From Myxococcales bacterium (GTDB lineage Bacteria; Myxococcota_A; UBA9042; PHBI01; JAAZYN01), in assembly GCA_014239625.1 (NCBI GenBank), contig JAAZYN010000118.1, positions 1-8,378 on the forward strand: a DNA stretch of 8,378 nucleotides, given 5' to 3'. The translations under genes and the position numbers were made by a program. The notes beneath the pieces are model-generated. The model saw nothing but the letters and a program-made list of their open reading frames with translations, was not told where the DNA came from and did not search any database. Positions 6,071 through 8,378 of the stretch are shown here, in pieces; position 1 is the first letter of the stretch; the number at the start of each line of letters is the position of its first letter.

Positions 6071-7516
6071 ATGAAAAGCCGTGTCAGCGTCGTCGCCCTC
6101 CTCCTGATCATCCCAACAGTCCTGGTGGGCTTCGCCGCGTCCAGCGCCCTGGCCGCCGCCCACGCCGAACCGGACAAGGACAGGTGGCTCATCGAGACCT
6201 GGGGCGTGCCCGCGTTCTCGGCACCGCTCAAGACCACGGGGCTGTCGATCGACACCAAGGCGCTGGCCAGCGCGTCGGCGGACACCCCGTTGGCGTCGGT
6301 GGTGGCGGCGGCGTTGAAGGCCGAGGGTGACAAGAAGGCCACCTCGGCGGCCAAGCGCAAGGCCTGGTGCGACACGCTCAAGACCGCCGTTCGGATGCCC
6401 AAGGCCCTGGGGGGCACCTTGAGGTCGGCGTGCGCTGGCGCTCAGGCCCGCGTCAGCGCTGAGACGCAGCGCTTCATCGCCCTCCACGTGAGCCACTCGG
6501 AGCTGGCTCGGTATGCCAGCGTCACGAAAGCCTCGGCCAAGACCAAGGCCGCTTTGGCCAAGGCGTTCCTCAAGGCGTTCAGCGACTTCAAGGGGCACGG
6601 GCTGGTCAAGGACGCGGCCAAGGCCGCTGGGGCCTGGAAGAAGGACAAGCCGCACACCTTGGAGAACGCCCAGGATATGGCGGAGCGCGCGTGCGACGCG
6701 GCCAACGGGCTATCGTGCGTGGTCGCTGGGATCATCTTGGAGGACCGCGCTCGCGGCGCCGCCCGTAACGCCAGGATGACGGCCAAGATGGCGGCCAGGC
6801 GCTATGAGCAGGCGTGCACCATCGGCGACGACCTCGGTTGCATGCACAAGGCGCTGTGGATGTTTCGTCGGGGGGACGCCGCCTCGGGTGAGTTGGCCGG
6901 CGCCACGCAGCAGCTGCGTTCGTCCTGCGAGCGACAGCACGGCGCGTCCTGCCATCAGCTGGCTCAGCTGTACCGTCACGGGATCTCGGTGAAGAGGAGC
7001 CACGAGCAAGCCCAGCGATACGCTCGCGCTGGCTGCGCCGCTGGCGACGGGGACTCTTGTGCCACGCTGGCGGACGCGGCGCTGCAGGCGCGCAGCCCCG
7101 ACCCGGCGTCGGCCAAGGCCGAGTTCGCCAAGGCATGCCGCTGGGGGGCGGCCCGCGGGTGCGCCGGCCAGGCCTCCATGAGTGAGGCCGGGATGGGCAC
7201 CAAGCGCGACCTCAAAGGGGCGTTCAGAGGGTACATCGGGGCGTGCGCGGCGGGGTCTGGTGTGGCGTGTGAGCGCGCGGCCACGATGCTCGAAGCGGGC
7301 AAGGGGACGCGGAAGAATGTGCGCCGGGCGTGGGACATGTGGGCCCGCGGGTGCGTGCTCGGTTGGGGGCTCGCCTGCTCGAAGTTGGGCGGCGTGCTGG
7401 CGTCCGGCCAAAAACCTCTTACCGCGAAGCACTATCGGTTGGCCTTCGCGCTGACCTCGGATGGCGCGAGCCGACGGTCACGGCGCGGCGTGCGTGGCGC
7501 TGGCCGGGTTCTATGA
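6071..7516 (+). CDS. Secreted Cys-paired Sel1-like (Hcp-type) repeat protein, N-terminal part, frameshifted
   Basis: 481 residues as read. Residues 1-30 are a Sec signal peptide (MKSRVS, then a long hydrophobic core ending SSALAAA), so the product acts outside the cytoplasm. Residues 32-200 are Ala/Lys-rich and look helical; I do not recognise them. From about 205 the chain is an array of Sel1-like repeats (about 36 residues, two helices each) with cysteines eight positions apart: 208/216, 249/257, 286/294, 322/330, 356/364, 392/400 and 428/436. In Helicobacter Hcp proteins such pairs form disulfides, and such arrays bind other proteins; the same role here is inference. The start at 6071 is chosen for the signal peptide; no ribosome-binding site precedes it, and a GTG at 6035 would add 12 Arg-rich residues. 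The last residues, after about 467 (SRRSRRGVRGAGRVL), break the repeat pattern and use codons such as TCA and CTA that are rare nearby. The true protein continues in the next frame, at 7461-8279. Confidence 0.82.
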   Translation: MKSRVSVVALLLIIPTVLVGFAASSALAAAHAEPDKDRWLIETWGVPAFSAPLKTTGLSIDTKALASASADTPLASVVAAALKAEGDKKATSAAKRKAWCDTLKTAVRMPKALGGTLRSACAGAQARVSAETQRFIALHVSHSELARYASVTKASAKTKAALAKAFLKAFSDFKGHGLVKDAAKAAGAWKKDKPHTLENAQDMAERACDAANGLSCVVAGIILEDRARGAARNARMTAKMAARRYEQACTIGDDLGCMHKALWMFRRGDAASGELAGATQQLRSSCERQHGASCHQLAQLYRHGISVKRSHEQAQRYARAGCAAGDGDSCATLADAALQARSPDPASAKAEFAKACRWGAARGCAGQASMSEAGMGTKRDLKGAFRGYIGACAAGSGVACERAATMLEAGKGTRKNVRRAWDMWARGCVLGWGLACSKLGGVLASGQKPLTAKHYRLAFALTSDGASRRSRRGVRGAGRVL

Positions 7517-8279
7517 GCGCGGTCAGGGGACCGCGACGGACCATCCCAAGGCCATCGCCCTGTACGACGACGCCTGCAAGGGCCGAGCGGCTGGGCTGAG
7601 CGCCTACCCGACCCACGGCCCGGCGTCGACGGTGCAGGTCTCGGTGGGTCGCTCCGCGGTCAAGCTGGCCGGCAGGTCGGCGGTCAAGCCCATGCACGGG
7701 CAAGGGTGCGTCGAGCTGGCCCGCATCTATGAGAACGGGGTCGGGGTTCGGCGCGACGCGACCAAGGCTGTCGAGGTCATCAACACGGCCTGCAGAGCCG
7801 GCGCCGCTGAGGCATGCGGTCAGCTGGGCGAGTATCACCGGCGAGGAGTGACCGGCGCGGTGGATCTCAAAGCCGCGATGGCGGCCTTCGAGCGCGGGTG
7901 TACGCTGGGGCATTGGGCGAGCTGCAGCACGCTGGGCTTCATGCACCTGATGGGGCTCGGGGTGGCCAAGGACGGCGGCAAGGCCCTGCCGTTTTTGACC
8001 CGGGCTTGCGACAACGGGCTGCAGCAAGCCTGCACGCACATCGCGACCATCTACTTCACGGGCAACGGCGTCACCAAAGACCAGAAGAAGGGCATGGGGA
8101 TGTACGCGAAGGCGTGTAAGCGGGGCCACGCGGTGGCCTGTGCCAACCTGGGGTTCAACCACCTGGCGGGCGTGGGTACGAAGAAGAGCGCCTCATCGGC
8201 CCTCAAGTTCTTCAAGAAGGGCTGCGAGCTCCAGCATCGCTTCTCCTGCGCCGAGCGTGACAAGCTCGCCAACAAGTGA
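7461..8279 (+). CDS. Frameshifted continuation of the Sel1-like repeat protein (C-terminal part)
   Basis: 272 residues read in the +1 frame relative to the preceding segment. It has no signal peptide and no ribosome-binding site ahead of the ATG at 7461. It opens in the middle of a Sel1-like unit (GAACVALAGFYERGQG) and continues the array with cysteine pairs at 111/119, 147/155, 183/191, 219/227 and 255/263, the same 36-residue period as the upstream part, ending shortly after the last pair. One unit is irregular: Cys39 and Cys83 are separated by 36 extra residues. It is therefore most simply the second half of one gene, 6071-8279. In this frame a TGA at 7452-7454 blocks upstream reading, and the upstream frame stops at 7514-7516, so the shift must lie between. 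The cause could be a sequencing or assembly error, a real mutation that truncates the protein, or, less likely, programmed frameshifting. Independent translation from 7461 seems unlikely. Confidence 0.8.
   Translation: MARADGHGAACVALAGFYERGQGTATDHPKAIALYDDACKGRAAGLSAYPTHGPASTVQVSVGRSAVKLAGRSAVKPMHGQGCVELARIYENGVGVRRDATKAVEVINTACRAGAAEACGQLGEYHRRGVTGAVDLKAAMAAFERGCTLGHWASCSTLGFMHLMGLGVAKDGGKALPFLTRACDNGLQQACTHIATIYFTGNGVTKDQKKGMGMYAKACKRGHAVACANLGFNHLAGVGTKKSASSALKFFKKGCELQHRFSCAERDKLANK
7647..7694 (+). repeat. Diverged 24-base tandem repeat encoding GRSAVK twice
   Basis: Units 7647-7670 and 7671-7694 both encode GRSAVK followed by two other residues. They share an identical GCGGTCAAGC core but differ at several other positions. 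They lie inside the 36-residue insertion that interrupts one Sel1-like unit, so the insertion itself seems to have grown in part by local duplication. Confidence 0.5.
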
Positions 8280-8335
8280 TCGGGTCCTGACGTCGAGGCC
8301 AGGCGCTCGTCGCACGGGAGCCCGCACGGACCGGA

Positions 8336-8373
8336 GGCGGGCAACGTCGTACTGCACGTACGTCGAGCCCGCC
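8336..8373 (+). terminator. Strong hairpin after the Sel1-repeat gene, possible terminator
   Basis: GGCGGGC (8336-8342) pairs perfectly with GCCCGCC (8367-8373). Inside, CG (8345-8346) pairs with CG (8364-8365), and CGTAC (8348-8352) pairs with GTACG (8358-8362) around a five-base loop, making about 14 pairs with small internal mismatches. It starts 57 bases after the stop at 8279, a plausible place to end transcription of the cluster. No T-tract is visible before the window ends, so intrinsic termination is unproven. It could also block exonucleases or serve a gene beyond the window. Confidence 0.5.
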
Positions 8374-8378
8374 GGAGG

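Noticed and set aside
7419..8162. Minus-strand open frame opposite the Sel1-repeat segment
   Set aside because: The + strand shows regular Sel1 units with cysteine pairs over the same range; the minus-strand product has no repeat or domain pattern.

Overview
The window is GC-rich DNA with all recognisable genes on the + strand. Its content suggests a predatory or social deltaproteobacterial lineage in the broad sense (Myxococcota or Bradymonadota). This is inferred from protein style: a lipoprotein with several Asp/Cys MopE-type metal-binding motifs joined to a parallel beta-helix, a second Cys-rich lipoprotein with the 'DPCTxDxCDPxTGxC' motif, and an exported Cys-rich Sel1-repeat protein. 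No rRNA, tRNA, mobile element, CRISPR array or phage gene was seen, so the lineage is not proven.

Layout: (1) 3-1112, the 3' part of an alpha/beta-hydrolase (esterase/lipase-like) with its catalytic Ser, Asp and His visible; its 5' end probably lies outside the window. (2) 1113-1247, a short intergenic stretch with a 9-bp hairpin just ahead of a strong ribosome-binding site. (3) 1248-4484, a 1078-residue lipoprotein: Cys-rich modules with MopE-like motifs, then a DUF1565-like beta-helix segment, then a glycine-rich tail in which beta-helix rungs alternate with long Gly tracts. (4) 4601-6031, a 476-residue Cys-rich lipoprotein with an unrecognised beta-rich C-terminal domain. (5) 6071-8279, a secreted protein made of Sel1/Hcp-like repeats with paired cysteines. 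As sequenced it is split by a +1 frameshift at about 7455-7513 into 6071-7516 and 7461-8279. (6) 8280-8378, a strong hairpin that may end the transcript.

Genes 3, 4 and 5 follow one another with gaps of 116 and 39 bases, and all carry export signals and many cysteines. They may form one transcription unit for envelope or surface proteins stabilised by disulfides; that they cooperate is inference. The hydrolase looks like a separate metabolic gene.

The points most worth a second look are the frameshifted Sel1 array, the glycine tracts inserted between beta-helix rungs, the internal duplication of the MopE-bearing module, and the unassigned C-terminal domain of the second lipoprotein. I did not find a convincing new defence or mobile system here.
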